From Pseudomonas sp. (GTDB lineage Bacteria > Pseudomonadota > Gammaproteobacteria > Pseudomonadales > Pseudomonadaceae): DNA of 64,000 nt. Shown here one piece after another: positions 19,539 to 29,304 of the stretch; the stretch's first letter is position 1; every line of letters starts with the position of its first letter. The DNA lies in assembly GCF_030690725.1 (NCBI RefSeq), contig NZ_JAUYGD010000057.1, positions 1 through 64,000 on the forward strand, read 5' to 3'. The position numbers and the translations under genes were made by a program. Under the pieces are notes generated by a model, which was not told where the DNA came from, searched no databases, and saw nothing but the letters and a program-made list of their open reading frames with translations.

Positions 19539-20399
19539 TCAGCGCGGCAGCTCGATGCGCTCGGTCTCGCCGGGCACTGTTGGCCAGTCCTGCGCGGCCC
19601 AGCGCTCACGCGCCTGATCAATCAGGGCCGGGTCGCTGGCGACGAAATTCCAGTTGATCCGCCGTGGACCAATCGGCGCACCGCCAATCAATACCAGGCG
19701 GCTCTCGCCGCAGGCGCTGAGGGTGTAGGTCTCGCCTTCGGGTAGCACCAGCAGGCCCCGCAGCGGCAGTTGCTGATCGTCCAGTGTCACCTCGCCGTCA
19801 ATCAGGTACAGCGCGCGTTCGGCATGCTCGGCGGGTATCTGCAGTGCGCTGCCTGCGGCCAACTTGATTTCGGCATAGACAGTGGGCGACAGCACGGGCA
19901 CCGGTGATTGCAGGCAGAAGCCGGTGCCGGCGATCAGGCAGATGTCCACGCCCATGCTGGTGCTGCGCGGCAGGCTGTCGGCGGGGTGGTGGCTGTAGCT
20001 GGGTTCGCCTTGTTCCTCCGCGGCGGGCATGGCCAGCCAGACCTGCAGGCCGTGCATGTGCGAGCCGTTTTCCCACAAATCCTGCGGGGTGCGCTCGACA
20101 TGCGCGACGGCACGATCTGCGGTCATCCAGCTGACTTCGCCGGGGCTGACCAGCTGATTTGAGCCGAGGCTGTCCCTGTGTTGCAGTTGCCCCTTGAACA
20201 GGTAGGTGAGGGTGGACAGGCCGATATGCGGGTGCTGGTTGATATTCATGCCGCTGCCGGCTGGGTAGGTGTTTTCCAGAATATGGTCGAAGAACACGAA
20301 CGGCCCAACGCTGCAGCACTTGGCCGAGGGCAGGGGGCGCAGGATAGGTTGACCGCCGAGGTTTTCCGCGCGCGGCTGGATCAGCAGAAGTTCGCTCAT
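19539..20399 (-). CDS. Pirin family protein
   Basis: This 286-residue bicupin has pirin hallmarks: GPFVFFDHI, the metal-ligand cluster NINQHPHIGLSTLTYLF and later WMTADRAVAHVE, with HMHGLQVWL. Bacterial pirins include quercetin dioxygenases and regulators of pyruvate dehydrogenase; which applies here is unknown. The ATG at 20399 overlaps the OsmC stop by one base (TAATG), so an upstream in-frame ATG at 20468 is unlikely. It is the last gene of a three-gene operon with OsmC and a periplasmic-binding-like protein. Confidence 0.9.
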   Translation of the reverse strand: MSELLLIQPRAENLGGQPILRPLPSAKCCSVGPFVFFDHILENTYPAGSGMNINQHPHIGLSTLTYLFKGQLQHRDSLGSNQLVSPGEVSWMTADRAVAHVERTPQDLWENGSHMHGLQVWLAMPAAEEQGEPSYSHHPADSLPRSTSMGVDICLIAGTGFCLQSPVPVLSPTVYAEIKLAAGSALQIPAEHAERALYLIDGEVTLDDQQLPLRGLLVLPEGETYTLSACGESRLVLIGGAPIGPRRINWNFVASDPALIDQARERWAAQDWPTVPGETERIELPR

Positions 20400-20797
20400 T
20401 ACGCGCCCTCGCTCAGCAGGGTACTGACCTGAACTTCGCTGCTGGTCATCAGCTTGTGAATCGGACATTTATCAGCGACGCGCAGCAGCTGTTGGCGTTG
20501 TGCGTCATCCAGCGCGCCGTGCAGGGTTAGTTCGACATCCAGGCGGTAGATGCCCTGGCGCTCCTGGCTGTCATCGCGGTTGAGCTTCACGTCGAGGCCT
20601 TCCAGCGGCAAACCGCGTTGCTTGGCATACAGCGCCAGGGTCAGTGCCTTGCACGCGCCCAGCGCAGCATCGAACAGGTCATGGGGTTCAGGCGCTGAAC
20701 CTGCACCGCCCAGCTCCACCGACACATCGCTGTGCAGGGTGTGCGGGCCAATGCTGATGCGCTGCAGCAGGCCTTTGTCGTTGCTGATGCTGATCAT
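20399..20797 (-). CDS. OsmC family protein
   Basis: This 132-residue protein has the Ohr/OsmC fold. The peroxidatic-type cysteines are visible in ALGACKALTLALYAKQRG and DKCPIHKLM. Members reduce organic hydroperoxides or have unknown roles; this branch (YhfA-like) is less characterised. AAGGAG lies just before the ATG at 20797, which overlaps the stop of the preceding gene (ATGA). Its coupling with a pirin gene suggests a shared redox function. Confidence 0.88.
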   Translation of the reverse strand: MISISNDKGLLQRISIGPHTLHSDVSVELGGAGSAPEPHDLFDAALGACKALTLALYAKQRGLPLEGLDVKLNRDDSQERQGIYRLDVELTLHGALDDAQRQQLLRVADKCPIHKLMTSSEVQVSTLLSEGA

Positions 20798-21693
20798 TTG
20801 AGCTCCTTGGGCTGAAACCATAATTCCTTGCGGGAAAATGGCGTTGCAGGGGGTAAGTCGGGGTTGTGCAATTCGATGATGCGCCGCTTATGCAGATTGG
20901 CCTGACGCAACGTGTCGCCATGGTACTGCTCGAACAGGCGCTGAAAACTGCCATCGGCAATCATCGCCTCCAGGCCGCGCTCAATGTCGGCAGCCAGGTC
21001 CGGGCGGTTGCGTGAGGTGAAAAAATAGAACGCGGTTGGGTAATGCAGCAGCAGGTGGTTGTCGATGCTCAGCGCCAGCCCGCTTTCCGCCGCGCGCGCC
21101 TGCTCCTGCCAGGCCACCACGACTTCACGGGGAAACAGATCGAAACGCCCGGCGGCGAGCATCTGGAACAAACCGCGATAGTGCTGGCTGGTCACCACCT
21201 TCAGACCATTGGCCCGCAGGATCGCCGTGTCCGGCCAGTCGTGGCGTTGGCCGAAGCTGAAGCGTTTAAGTTCATCGAGGTTCTCCACCGTGGCCAGTTG
21301 CTCGGCATCCGCGCTGCGTTGCAGCAGCACACGCCAGCCGATCAGGCCGCGGTAGATCGGGATGCGGATCGGTAGCAAACGTGCTTCACGCTCACGGGTG
21401 GTCATGGTCCACATCACCTGCACGCTTTTGCTGTCGTGCTCGATGGCCAGCAAGGCGCGGCTTTGCGCCATGGGCACGGGTGTGGCTTGTAGCTGGTAGC
21501 GTCCGGGTGTGCGCTCCAGCGCCGCGGTCAGCAGCGCCAGGGCATAGGCTTCGGGGTCAATGCCATCCGAGTGCAGCGGGTAGTTCAAGCGTTCTGCGGC
21601 ATGGGCTGTTGCCAGGTTGCATAGCGCAACAATCAGCAGTGCCTGCAGGTAGTTGGGCCAGGTGCGTTGCCGGTGGGTCGAGGCTGAAGCCAT
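20794..21693 (-). CDS. Periplasmic solute-binding-like protein (SBP_bac_3)
   Basis: This 299-residue protein has a signal segment (LLIVALCNLATAHA) and the bilobed amino-acid-binding fold: IYRGLIGWRVLL and LDELKRFSFG, then GLFQMLAAGRFDLFPREVVVAW. No ABC permease or ATPase lies nearby, so it may be an orphan sensor or an enzyme-like relative rather than a transporter part. It is first in the operon with OsmC and pirin. The next gene is divergent, 77 bases away. Confidence 0.82.
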   Translation of the reverse strand: MASASTHRQRTWPNYLQALLIVALCNLATAHAAERLNYPLHSDGIDPEAYALALLTAALERTPGRYQLQATPVPMAQSRALLAIEHDSKSVQVMWTMTTREREARLLPIRIPIYRGLIGWRVLLQRSADAEQLATVENLDELKRFSFGQRHDWPDTAILRANGLKVVTSQHYRGLFQMLAAGRFDLFPREVVVAWQEQARAAESGLALSIDNHLLLHYPTAFYFFTSRNRPDLAADIERGLEAMIADGSFQRLFEQYHGDTLRQANLHKRRIIELHNPDLPPATPFSRKELWFQPKELK

Positions 21694-21770
21694 TGCAGCA
21701 ATCCTGGTTTCTGAACTAGACCTCAGTGTAGTGAGTCAATTGTGCTCACGTCTTCAAGGAGGATTGAGGT

Positions 21771-22793
21771 TTGAGGCGACTTGCATTGAGTCTTGCGGTT
21801 TTAGTCACTGTTTGCAGCCCGTTGGCGCTGGCCCGCGATTACCGTTTTAGTGATGCCCATCTGCATTACGTGGATTTCTTTCAGGAAAGCGCGGGCATGA
21901 CCGAGCTGTTCGAGCAGATGGCTGCCGGCAATATCGAGCATGTGATGCTCTCGGGCATTCCGGTGGCGAAGAAGTGGGATGAAGACGAACCCAAGCGCCC
22001 GCGTTACTACGCCGGCGACGATGCCAATGCCTATTGGTACAGCGCCACCGATGTGCTGGTGGCGCATGCCTACAAACAGGTGCCCGCCGAGCAGCGCAAG
22101 CGCCTGCATCCGTTTCTCTCCGGCTTCAACCCGAATGACAAGAATGCCGATGCGCATATTCGCCGTATGCTCGAACTCGACCCAGGGTTGTGGCAGGGCA
22201 TCGGTGAGATTTTCACCCGGCATGACGACCTCACCGCGCTGATTCACGGTGATGCGCCACGGGCTAACAACGAAGCTCTGGCGCGAGTCTTTCATCTGGC
22301 CGCCGAGTACGATCTGCCGGTGATGCTGCATTCCAATATCACCTCCAAGCGTGAGCGCAATCCGCTCTACCTGCAGGAAATCGAGGACCCACTGCGTAAT
22401 CACCCGCATGTGCGATTTATCTGGGCGCATGCCGGCACCAGCATGGAAATTCATCGGCATCAGGAAAAGCTGGATTTCCTCCTGCCCACCCTTGAGCGGA
22501 TGCTCAAGCAGTACCCCAATCTGTATATCGATCTGTCCTGGACCATGCTCCAGCCGTATTTACTGGATGCCGACGGCCAGCCTGATGCGGCCTGGGTAAA
22601 GCTGGTCAGCAGCTACCCGGCGCGCTTTATGCTCGGCTCCGATGTGGTTGGCCGTTTTAATGGATTGGCGGGTTATATGAACGGTTTTAAGCCGTTTCTC
22701 GATGCCTTGCCGGAGAAGGTTGCCCATCAGGTGGCGCGCGATAACTTCCTCGCGGTGCTGCCGCGCCAAGTGCAGGCTGAGCTGCTGGAGTAG
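21771..22793 (+). CDS. Exported amidohydrolase (Amidohydro_2 type)
   Basis: This 340-residue TIM-barrel hydrolase starts at TTG, seven bases after AGGAGG. The signal peptide is MRRLALSLAVLVTVCSPLALA. Metal-ligand candidates are DAHLH near the start, GIGEIF, VMLHSN, WAHAG and LGSD, a full amidohydrolase set, so a metal-dependent hydrolase or decarboxylase in the periplasm is likely. The substrate is unknown. It runs divergently from the binding-protein operon and ends three bases before a Pho-box-like array. Confidence 0.85.
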   Translation: MRRLALSLAVLVTVCSPLALARDYRFSDAHLHYVDFFQESAGMTELFEQMAAGNIEHVMLSGIPVAKKWDEDEPKRPRYYAGDDANAYWYSATDVLVAHAYKQVPAEQRKRLHPFLSGFNPNDKNADAHIRRMLELDPGLWQGIGEIFTRHDDLTALIHGDAPRANNEALARVFHLAAEYDLPVMLHSNITSKRERNPLYLQEIEDPLRNHPHVRFIWAHAGTSMEIHRHQEKLDFLLPTLERMLKQYPNLYIDLSWTMLQPYLLDADGQPDAAWVKLVSSYPARFMLGSDVVGRFNGLAGYMNGFKPFLDALPEKVAHQVARDNFLAVLPRQVQAELLE

Positions 22794-22795
22794 AG

Positions 22796-22824
22796 CTGTC
22801 ATAGCCTTGTCACACGGGTGTCAT
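22796..22824 (+). promoter_or_regulatory. Triple Pho-box-like direct repeat
   Basis: CTGTCAT (22796-22802), TTGTCAC (22807-22813) and GTGTCAT (22818-22824) lie in direct order with 4-base spacers, so at an 11-bp period. PhoB boxes are tandem CTGTCAT 7-mers with 4-base spacers. CATCTA sits 10 bases downstream in the -10 position. Confidence 0.75.
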
Positions 22825-22855
22825 AGGCTCGCGCCATCTAAAAAAGGAGCGCGAC

Positions 22856-23320
22856 ATGCAATACACCCGTTTTAGTGCCCTGGCCGCACTTGTATTGACC
22901 AGCAGCCTGGCGCAGGCCGAAGTCCGGGTAGAAGGCCCGGTCGAGTACGGCGTTTTTGCCAGCAACTATCAGGACTTCCAGGAAGGCGAGCGGGTGTTAA
23001 CCCGTAGCAACCAGCAAATTGAGCAGGGCGAGGTGATTCCGGCCAAGCTCGGCACCAAATTCGGCCTGCGCTACAGCCTGGCCGGAAAAGTGGCCGATGA
23101 TTCGCCGCTGACGTTGCTTTATCTCACCCCCGGTGTGGTCACTCCGCAAGGCACGCGCCACGACAAGTTCGTGGTGACGCAAAAGCTGGTCCCCGGCGCA
23201 CCGCAGGATGTCATGGCCTTTGAATTCACTGAAAAACATGAAGTGGTGCCAGGTGAGTGGCACTTTATGGTGTTTCAGGATGACCGCAAATTGCTGGAGC
23301 AGCGGTTTACCGTGCGCTGA
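22856..23320 (+). CDS. Exported DUF3859 domain protein
   Basis: This 154-residue protein has a signal peptide (MQYTRFSALAALVLTSSLAQA). The mature start EVRVEGPVEYGVF is the DUF3859 signature, and the rest looks like a small all-beta domain (LLYLTPGVVTPQG, GEWHFMVFQD). Function is unknown. AAAAGGAG precedes the ATG. It is a single-gene unit between a Pho-box-like array and a terminator, which suggests induction by phosphate limitation. Confidence 0.88.
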   Translation: MQYTRFSALAALVLTSSLAQAEVRVEGPVEYGVFASNYQDFQEGERVLTRSNQQIEQGEVIPAKLGTKFGLRYSLAGKVADDSPLTLLYLTPGVVTPQGTRHDKFVVTQKLVPGAPQDVMAFEFTEKHEVVPGEWHFMVFQDDRKLLEQRFTVR

Positions 23321-23344
23321 AATTACCTGAAGTCGTAACCCTAA

Positions 23345-23370
23345 ACCCGAGCCCAGGCTCGGGTTTTTTT
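23345..23370 (+). terminator. Rho-independent terminator after the DUF3859 gene
   Basis: ACCCGAGCC, a 2-base turn and GGCTCGGGT followed by a T-run. Confidence 0.92.
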
Positions 23371-23382
23371 ATGTGCAAGCGG

Positions 23383-23409
23383 TCAAGAATCTAGTGCTAG
23401 AGTCGATAC
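23383..23409 (+). promoter_or_regulatory. FliA (sigma-28) type promoter of a chemoreceptor gene
   Basis: TCAAGAAT (23383-23390), an 11-base spacer and GTCGATAC (23402-23409) closely match the flagellar sigma-28 pattern (TCAAG-N14-GCCGATA in Pseudomonas terms, one mismatch). It is 100 bases before the receptor start. Confidence 0.68.
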
Positions 23410-23508
23410 GGAGTCTGTAGATATTGGCTGAAGGTCTTAAGGCATTCATAAGGATAGTGGCCATATGCTATCGAACAAGCTGCTTCAGAACCCTAAAGGA
23501 CGGCCGTG

Positions 23509-25134
23509 ATGACCCTAAGAAATCTCAATATTGCGCCCAGAGCATCGCTGGGCTTTGGCCTGGTGGCGCTATTGGTGCTGATACTCGGCAGCTTTTCGCT
23601 GCTGCAAATGGCAGAAATGAACAAGCAGTCGGAGCAGGTAAACCAAAACTGGTTACCTAGCATTCTGAGTCTGGGTGAGATGAACCAGGATGTTCTGCGA
23701 CTGCGTGCGCTGACCCTGCGCTTGATGCTCAATACCGATGAGACCATGACTCGACAGAATCTGGCCCGCGTCGAAGAACTCAAAGGCATGTTGGGCAAGG
23801 CGCAAGGCACTTATGAAAAGCTGATTTCCAGTGCAGAAGAAAAGAGCGCTTATGGGCGTTTCAAGCAGGCTGAAGGCAGCTATTTGCAAGAGCAGAGCAA
23901 GATCGTCGATGCAATACGGCAAAGCGATCTGGATGCGGCCCTGGCGGTCGCCAACGGTCCGCTTAACGGTCACGCCGATAGTATGGCCAAGGCGCTGGTC
24001 GAGCTTTCTGAAATTAACCGGGTTGGCGCCAATGCTGCCGCTGAAGCGGCTGATGCGGTATTCGCCAGCGCACGGTTGTGGGTGATGGTGATGATCGCCC
24101 TGGCGCTCGGCCTGACGGTGATTCTGGCACTGCTGCTGACCCGCAGCATCGTCGCGCCGCTGACCGAAGCGGTGCGGGTGGCTGAAGTGGTGGCGAGCGG
24201 CAACCTGACCCAGTCAATCGAGGTGCAGGGCAGTGATGAACCGGCGCGTTTGCTGAGCGCCCTGAAAAGCATGCAGCAGAGCCTGCGCAGCACCATTCAG
24301 AATATTTCCGACTCCTCCACGCAGCTGGCCTCGGCCTCGGAAGAGCTCAGCGCGGTGACCGAAGACTCGACCCGCGGCTTGCACCAGCAGAACAATGAAA
24401 TCGAGCAGGCGGCTACAGCGGTTAATGAAATGACCAGCGCCGTAGAAGAGGTGGCGCGTAACGCCGTCAGCACCTCCGAGGCCTCCAGTGAATCCAACCG
24501 TACCGCCCAGCATGGCCGCGAGCAGGTGCGCCAGACTGTCGAGTCGATCAGCCACCTGGCGGATGACGTGACTCATACCGCTTCCGAAGTTGAACAACTG
24601 GCCGGTCAGGTGCGCGATATCAGCAAGGTGCTGGATGTGATCCGCTCGATTGCCGAGCAGACCAACCTGCTGGCGCTGAACGCAGCGATTGAAGCGGCGC
24701 GAGCCGGTGAAGCCGGGCGCGGTTTTGCCGTGGTAGCCGATGAGGTGCGGGCCTTGGCGCATCGCACCCAGCAGTCGACCCGTGAAATCGAGCAAATGGT
24801 CAGCGGTATTCAGCAGGGCACCGACAAGGCGGTTAACGCCATGCAGAACAGCAACAGCCGCGCGCGTTCGACCCTGGATGTGGCCAAGGCGGCCGGCCAG
24901 GCACTGGATGAGATTGCGGCCGCCATTTCGCAGATCAACGAACGTAATCTGGTGATCGCCAGCGCCTCGGAAGAACAAGCCCAAGTGGCCCGCGAAGTCG
25001 ACCGCAACCTGGTGAATATCCGAGATCTGTCGATGCAGTCTTCGGCTGGGGCCAATCAGACCAGTGCGGCCAGCCAGGAACTATCACGGCTAGCCGTGGA
25101 CCTGAATGCACTGGTGGCGCGCTTCTCTATCTAA
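23509..25134 (+). CDS. Methyl-accepting chemotaxis protein (4HB-type sensor)
   Basis: 541 residues from the ATG at 23509; a GTG at 23506 is an alternative. TM1 spans about 14-34, followed by a periplasmic four-helix-bundle-like sensor, TM2 about 188-211, HAMP, then a long coiled coil. The signalling tip, with [19 protein letters not shown] near residue 383, contacts CheA and CheW. The ligand is unknown. A sigma-28-like promoter lies upstream and a terminator downstream, as expected for an orphan receptor co-expressed with flagella. Confidence 0.94.
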   Translation: MTLRNLNIAPRASLGFGLVALLVLILGSFSLLQMAEMNKQSEQVNQNWLPSILSLGEMNQDVLRLRALTLRLMLNTDETMTRQNLARVEELKGMLGKAQGTYEKLISSAEEKSAYGRFKQAEGSYLQEQSKIVDAIRQSDLDAALAVANGPLNGHADSMAKALVELSEINRVGANAAAEAADAVFASARLWVMVMIALALGLTVILALLLTRSIVAPLTEAVRVAEVVASGNLTQSIEVQGSDEPARLLSALKSMQQSLRSTIQNISDSSTQLASASEELSAVTEDSTRGLHQQNNEIEQAATAVNEMTSAVEEVARNAVSTSEASSESNRTAQHGREQVRQTVESISHLADDVTHTASEVEQLAGQVRDISKVLDVIRSIAEQTNLLALNAAIEAARAGEAGRGFAVVADEVRALAHRTQQSTREIEQMVSGIQQGTDKAVNAMQNSNSRARSTLDVAKAAGQALDEIAAAISQINERNLVIASASEEQAQVAREVDRNLVNIRDLSMQSSAGANQTSAASQELSRLAVDLNALVARFSI

Positions 25135-25152
25135 TCAAGGAGACAGCCACAA

Positions 25153-25186
25153 TAAAAAGGCCATCCCGAGGGGTGGCCTTTTTTAT
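25153..25186. terminator. Terminator between chemoreceptor and fabB
   Basis: AAAAAGGCCATCCC, a short loop and GGGGTGGCCTTTTTT. The A- and T-runs on both sides let it serve the receptor (+) and fabB (-), which converge here. Confidence 0.9.
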
Positions 25187-25207
25187 GCTGCAAACGCAGG
25201 GTGAGGC

Positions 25208-26428
25208 TTACTTGCCAGCCCAGCGCTTGAGTACCAGGGTGGCGTTGGTGCCGCCGAAGCCGAAGCTGTTGCTCATCACGGTGTCGAGCTTGGCGTTTTC
25301 GACGGTGCTGCGCTGGATCGGCAGGTCGGCGATTTCCGGGTCGACTTCGTCGATGTTGACCGAACCGGCGATAAAGTTGCCTTCCATCATCAGCATGCAG
25401 TAGATCGCTTCCTGTACGCCGGCGGCGCCCAGGGAGTGACCGGACAGGCTCTTGGTCGAGCTGATGGCCGGCGCCTTGGCGCCGAACACTTCGCGTACTG
25501 CGCGGCTTTCCGCCACGTCGCCGACCGGAGTCGAGGTGCCGTGGGTGTTCAGGTAGTCGATTGGGGTGTCGACGGTGGCCAGGGCCTGCTGCATGCAGCG
25601 CACAGCGCCTTCACCGCTCGGGGCAACCATGTCGTAGCCGTCGGAGGTTGCGCCGTAGCCGACGATTTCCGCGTAGATCTTCGCGCCACGAGCAAGGGCA
25701 TGCTCCAGCTCTTCGACCACCACCATGCCGCCACCGCCGGCGATGACGAAGCCGTCACGCTTGGCGTCGTAGGCGCGCGAGGCTTTTTCCGGGGTTTCGT
25801 TGTACTGGGTGGAGAGGGCGCCCATGGCGTCGAACAGGAAGCTCTGGCTCCAATGCTCTTCTTCACCGCCGCCGGCAAATACCACGTCCTGCTTACCCAG
25901 CTGGATCTGTTCCATGGCATTACCGATGCAATGGGCGCTGGTGGCGCAGGCCGAAGAGATCGAGTAGTTGACGCCCTTGATCTTGAACGGTGTGGCCAAG
26001 CAGGCAGACACGGTGCTGCCCATGGTGCGCGGTACGCGGTACGGACCGACGCGCTTGACGCCTTTCTCGCGCAGGATGTCCATGGCCTCCATCTGGTTGA
26101 AGGTCGATGCGCCGCCGGAGCCTGCAATCAATCCCACGCGTGGGTTGGAGATTTCTTCCGCGCTGAGGCCCGAATCCTTGATCGCCTGCTCCATGGAGAG
26201 GTAAGCGAAGGCTGCGGCATCACCCATAAAGCGATAGACCTTGCGGTCGATCAGCTCTTCCAGGTTCAGATCAACCGAGCCGGATACATGGCTGCGCAGG
26301 CCCATTTCGGCATAGGCAGGGTTGAAACGGATGCCTGACTTGCCAGCACGCAGGTTGGCAGAGACGGTGGCTTTGTCATTGCCCAGGCAGGAAACGATGC
26401 CCAGGCCGGTAATCACGACGCGACGCAT
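25208..26428 (-). CDS. fabB: 3-oxoacyl-ACP synthase I
   Basis: This 406-residue thiolase-fold condensing enzyme has the nucleophile Cys161 in [11 protein letters not shown] and the two catalytic histidines in [12 protein letters not shown] and GHSLGAAG. It elongates acyl-ACPs and is needed for the cis-unsaturated branch of fatty acid synthesis started by FabA. It lies 12 bases after fabA on the same strand, the conserved fabAB operon. Confidence 0.97.
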   Translation of the reverse strand: MRRVVITGLGIVSCLGNDKATVSANLRAGKSGIRFNPAYAEMGLRSHVSGSVDLNLEELIDRKVYRFMGDAAAFAYLSMEQAIKDSGLSAEEISNPRVGLIAGSGGASTFNQMEAMDILREKGVKRVGPYRVPRTMGSTVSACLATPFKIKGVNYSISSACATSAHCIGNAMEQIQLGKQDVVFAGGGEEEHWSQSFLFDAMGALSTQYNETPEKASRAYDAKRDGFVIAGGGGMVVVEELEHALARGAKIYAEIVGYGATSDGYDMVAPSGEGAVRCMQQALATVDTPIDYLNTHGTSTPVGDVAESRAVREVFGAKAPAISSTKSLSGHSLGAAGVQEAIYCMLMMEGNFIAGSVNIDEVDPEIADLPIQRSTVENAKLDTVMSNSFGFGGTNATLVLKRWAGK

Positions 26429-26440
26429 GCGATGAGTCCC

Positions 26441-26956
26441 TTAGAAATTGTCGGTAGAGGTGAACAGGCCAACCCGCAGGCCTTCGGCGCTGTAGATTTC
26501 GCGGCCATCAACGCTGACGGTGCCATCGGCAATAGCCAGGACCAGGGAGCGGGCGATGGTGCGTTTGATATGAATGTTGTAGGTGACTTTCTTGGCGGTC
26601 GGCAGGACCTGACCGAAGAACTTCACTTCGCCCGAACCGAGGGCGCGGCCACGGCCGGGGTTGCCCTGCCAGCCGAGGTGGAAACCCACCAGCTGCCACA
26701 TGGCATCAAGGCCCAGGCAGCCTGGCATAACCGGGTCGCCTTCGAAATGGCAGGCGAAGAACCACAGATCAGGAGTGATATCGAGCTCGGCGACAATTTC
26801 GCCCTTGCCGTACTTGCCGCCGGTGTCGCTGATGTGGGTGATGCGATCGATCATCAGCATGTTCGGCGCGGGCAGTTGCGCATTACCTGGGCCGAATAGT
26901 TCGCCGCGACCGCAAGCGAGCAGTTCTTCCCGGGTGAAGGCGTTTTGTTTGGTCAT
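26441..26956 (-). CDS. fabA: 3-hydroxydecanoyl-ACP dehydratase/isomerase
   Basis: This 171-residue hotdog dehydratase has active-site residues His70 ([14 protein letters not shown]) and Asp84 (LGLDAMW). It dehydrates 3-hydroxydecanoyl-ACP and isomerises trans-2- to cis-3-decenoyl-ACP, the entry point to unsaturated fatty acids. It is first in the fabAB operon. A 16-bp operator-like palindrome lies about 130 bases upstream. Confidence 0.98.
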   Translation of the reverse strand: MTKQNAFTREELLACGRGELFGPGNAQLPAPNMLMIDRITHISDTGGKYGKGEIVAELDITPDLWFFACHFEGDPVMPGCLGLDAMWQLVGFHLGWQGNPGRGRALGSGEVKFFGQVLPTAKKVTYNIHIKRTIARSLVLAIADGTVSVDGREIYSAEGLRVGLFTSTDNF

Positions 26957-27082
26957 GCGAGCTCCTCAATATGTCCCATGCGCCAAGGCTGGGCGAATCG
27001 TCCTGGCTGGCGGCGCAGTCTGCTGCGCCTGCCAACAGCCTAGTCATAGACTGTTGCGTTGTGGTGAAAGTCACAGCCTTGT

Positions 27083-27098
27083 GAGTACAGTTGTACTC
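27083..27098 (-). promoter_or_regulatory. Operator-like palindrome upstream of fabA
   Basis: GAGTACA-GT-TGTACTC has perfect 7-bp arms. TetR-family regulators of unsaturated fatty acid synthesis (FabR, DesT) bind palindromes before fabA/fabB, so this is a plausible operator. The site is seen; the binding protein is inferred. Confidence 0.55.
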
Positions 27099-27132
27099 CG
27101 CTCTTGCTGGCCTGTCATAGCGCCCATGCTCG

Positions 27133-29055
27133 TTAGCCTGCAGCAGTTGAGCCTTCTTGACTACCCGTCGAAGGTCGAGGGGGCAGCCAGCGCTGTAGGA
27201 TTCGCTGCAAATCTGCCCGTTTAAAGGGTTTTGCCAGGTAGTCATTCATACCCGATTGCAGGCAGGCCTCGCGGTCGCCCTGCAGGGCGTTGGCGGTTAG
27301 GGCGATGATCGGCAATTCGGTACAACCGGCTAGGCGGCGGATCTGCCGTGTGGCCTCGTAGCCATCCATGATCGGCAGGCGGCAATCCATCAGAATCGCT
27401 GCATATTTCTGCTGGCTGACCTGATGTACGGCCTGGGCGCCATCGCCGACCAGACTGACCTGATAGCCCAGGCTGCGCAGCATGGCTTCGATAACGGTCT
27501 GGTTGACTGGGTTGTCTTCCACCAGCAGGACTGGCTGGCCGTTGCCCTGGTCTGCAGGCAGCGGGGTGTCGCTGACAGCGGGTGCAACCTGCTGGGAAAA
27601 CGGCAGTGGCACCTCTAGGGTAAACACCGAGCCCTGGCCCTCCTGGCTAACCGCGCGCAGGGTGCCGCCCATGCGTTCGGCAAGGGTGCGGGCAATCGGC
27701 AAACCCAGCCCGGTGCCGCCGTAACGTCTTGAAATAGAAGTGTCGGCCTGCTGGAAGGCATCGAACATATGTTCCAGCCGCTCGGGTGAGATACCGATGC
27801 CGCTGTCGTGTACCGCGCAGCTGAACCACAGCACCTGATTGTCCAGCGCCTGCCAGGTGCTGTGCACGCGGATGCTGCCGGTTTCGGTGAACTTCAGGGC
27901 ATTGCCGATCAGGTTGACCAGAATCTGTCGAATCCGCGTCGGGTCGCCCTGTACCTGCAGCTGTTCCAGGCCGCTCTGGGTGTCTAACAGCAGTTGCAGG
28001 CCGCGCTGCTGAGCGCTGTGCTGGAACACCTGAATCGAGCTTTGCAGCAGGTCGAGCAGGCTGAAGGGGATGCGTTCCAGCTCCAGTGCGCCGCGTTCGA
28101 TGCGTGAGAAGTCGAGAATATCGTTGATGACTTTCAGCAGGTGCTCGGTGGATTCGGTGGCCAGCGCCGCGTACTCCGCCTGCTCCTGGGTCATTTCGGT
28201 AGTTTCCAGCAGCTGCAGCATGCCCAACACGCCATTCATCGGGGTGCGCAGCTCGTGGCTCATCATCGCCAGAAAGTCGGATTTGGCGCGGTTGGCCAAC
28301 TCTGACTGCTCGCGGGCCTGAATCAGCAGGGTCATGGCCCGCTGCTGTTCTTCACTGGCGCTGGCCAGGCCGTGGGCGAGGTTATTGATATGCCGCGCGA
28401 GCGCCTGCAATTCGCCTTCACCGACCTCGGGCAGGGTGGTCTGGTAGTTGCCGGCCTGGATCGCGCTGACGGCTTCGCCCATGGCACTCAGCGGCTGTGA
28501 CAAGTGACGGGCCAGGCGGCGGGCGAGAATAAAGGTCAGGGCCAGGGCAAACAGGGCGAGCAGGGTGGCTTTGAACAGGATTTCCTGCTGGCGGGTGTTG
28601 AAGGCATCGTTGGACATGCCCACGACGACATAACCCAGGTAGTCATCGGTCAGCGTCTGTTGGGTGGGGGTGTGCAGCGCCGCGCGTTGCAGATGGATCG
28701 GCGCCTGGAATACCTCGACCTGGCTGCTGGCGTGGCCGCTGCCCGGCGTCTGTTCGACGTAAACGAGAATCTTGCCGGTGTGGTCGCGCACTTCCAGAAA
28801 ACGCACATGCGGGGTCTTCAAGGTGGCTTGCAGCAAGGCATCGAGCACATCGAGGTTGCCGGAAATCACCCCGTAGGTGCTGGCCGGCGCCAACTGGCTG
28901 GCGATCAGCTGGCCATAATGGTTGAGCTCCTGACGCAGGTCTTGCAGGCGGGCAAAGGTGAAGAAGCCGGTGAGCAGCAGGGTCAGCAGCAGGGCGGGGC
29001 CGACACTGATCAATTGCGTACGGGTATGGATATTCCAGCCACGGCGCAGGATCAT
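27133..29055 (-). CDS. GacS/BarA-like hybrid sensor histidine kinase
   Basis: This 640-residue inner-membrane protein has a TM near residues 15-35, a periplasmic sensor region, a second TM near 165-185, HAMP, HisKA with H267 in [12 protein letters not shown], HATPase ([18 protein letters not shown]) and a C-terminal receiver with D557 in [11 protein letters not shown]. It has no HPt domain and no partner regulator nearby, so it must pass phosphate to a separate HPt protein. In P. aeruginosa the kinase beside fabAB (PA1611) works with HptB and RetS in the Gac/Rsm network; orthology here rests on position and domain plan only. Confidence 0.92.
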   Translation of the reverse strand: MILRRGWNIHTRTQLISVGPALLLTLLLTGFFTFARLQDLRQELNHYGQLIASQLAPASTYGVISGNLDVLDALLQATLKTPHVRFLEVRDHTGKILVYVEQTPGSGHASSQVEVFQAPIHLQRAALHTPTQQTLTDDYLGYVVVGMSNDAFNTRQQEILFKATLLALFALALTFILARRLARHLSQPLSAMGEAVSAIQAGNYQTTLPEVGEGELQALARHINNLAHGLASASEEQQRAMTLLIQAREQSELANRAKSDFLAMMSHELRTPMNGVLGMLQLLETTEMTQEQAEYAALATESTEHLLKVINDILDFSRIERGALELERIPFSLLDLLQSSIQVFQHSAQQRGLQLLLDTQSGLEQLQVQGDPTRIRQILVNLIGNALKFTETGSIRVHSTWQALDNQVLWFSCAVHDSGIGISPERLEHMFDAFQQADTSISRRYGGTGLGLPIARTLAERMGGTLRAVSQEGQGSVFTLEVPLPFSQQVAPAVSDTPLPADQGNGQPVLLVEDNPVNQTVIEAMLRSLGYQVSLVGDGAQAVHQVSQQKYAAILMDCRLPIMDGYEATRQIRRLAGCTELPIIALTANALQGDREACLQSGMNDYLAKPFKRADLQRILQRWLPPRPSTGSQEGSTAAG

Positions 29056-29256
29056 CGGGCCACTCCGCTGCTACGCAGAATGTACGGGCGCTGGGGAACT
29101 GGCCGGTTTTTCGCGGTCTCAGGGTGAAGCCGGGCTTGGGTGCTATCGATCACGCCACAACCTTGTTTGCGTTTGAAAGTCTGCATGTTAACTGAGCTGC
29201 TTGGCTTTGCCAGTGCTAGCCGCGCAGCTAAAGCTGGCTGCATACAGACGCCGCCG

Positions 29257-29262
29257 TATAAT
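29257..29262 (+). promoter_or_regulatory. Consensus -10 element of the gpsA promoter
   Basis: A perfect TATAAT lies 43 bases before the gpsA ATG. The hexamer 17 bases upstream (CTGGCT) is a poor -35. The 249-base gap after the hybrid kinase start shows no other feature and should also hold that kinase's promoter on the minus strand. Confidence 0.55.
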
Positions 29263-29304
29263 GCGAGCGATTCGCCACTTTCAATGGTTTACCACGGATG
29301 CGTT

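Noticed and set aside
21731..21749. GTGAG-N9-CTCAC in the divergent gap, considered as a CRP/Vfr site
   Set aside because: The spacing between half-sites is too long for TGTGA-N6-TCACA and the arms are only five bases.
27112..27118. Single CTGTCAT near the hybrid kinase stop, considered as a Pho box
   Set aside because: There is no second 7-mer at 11-bp spacing.
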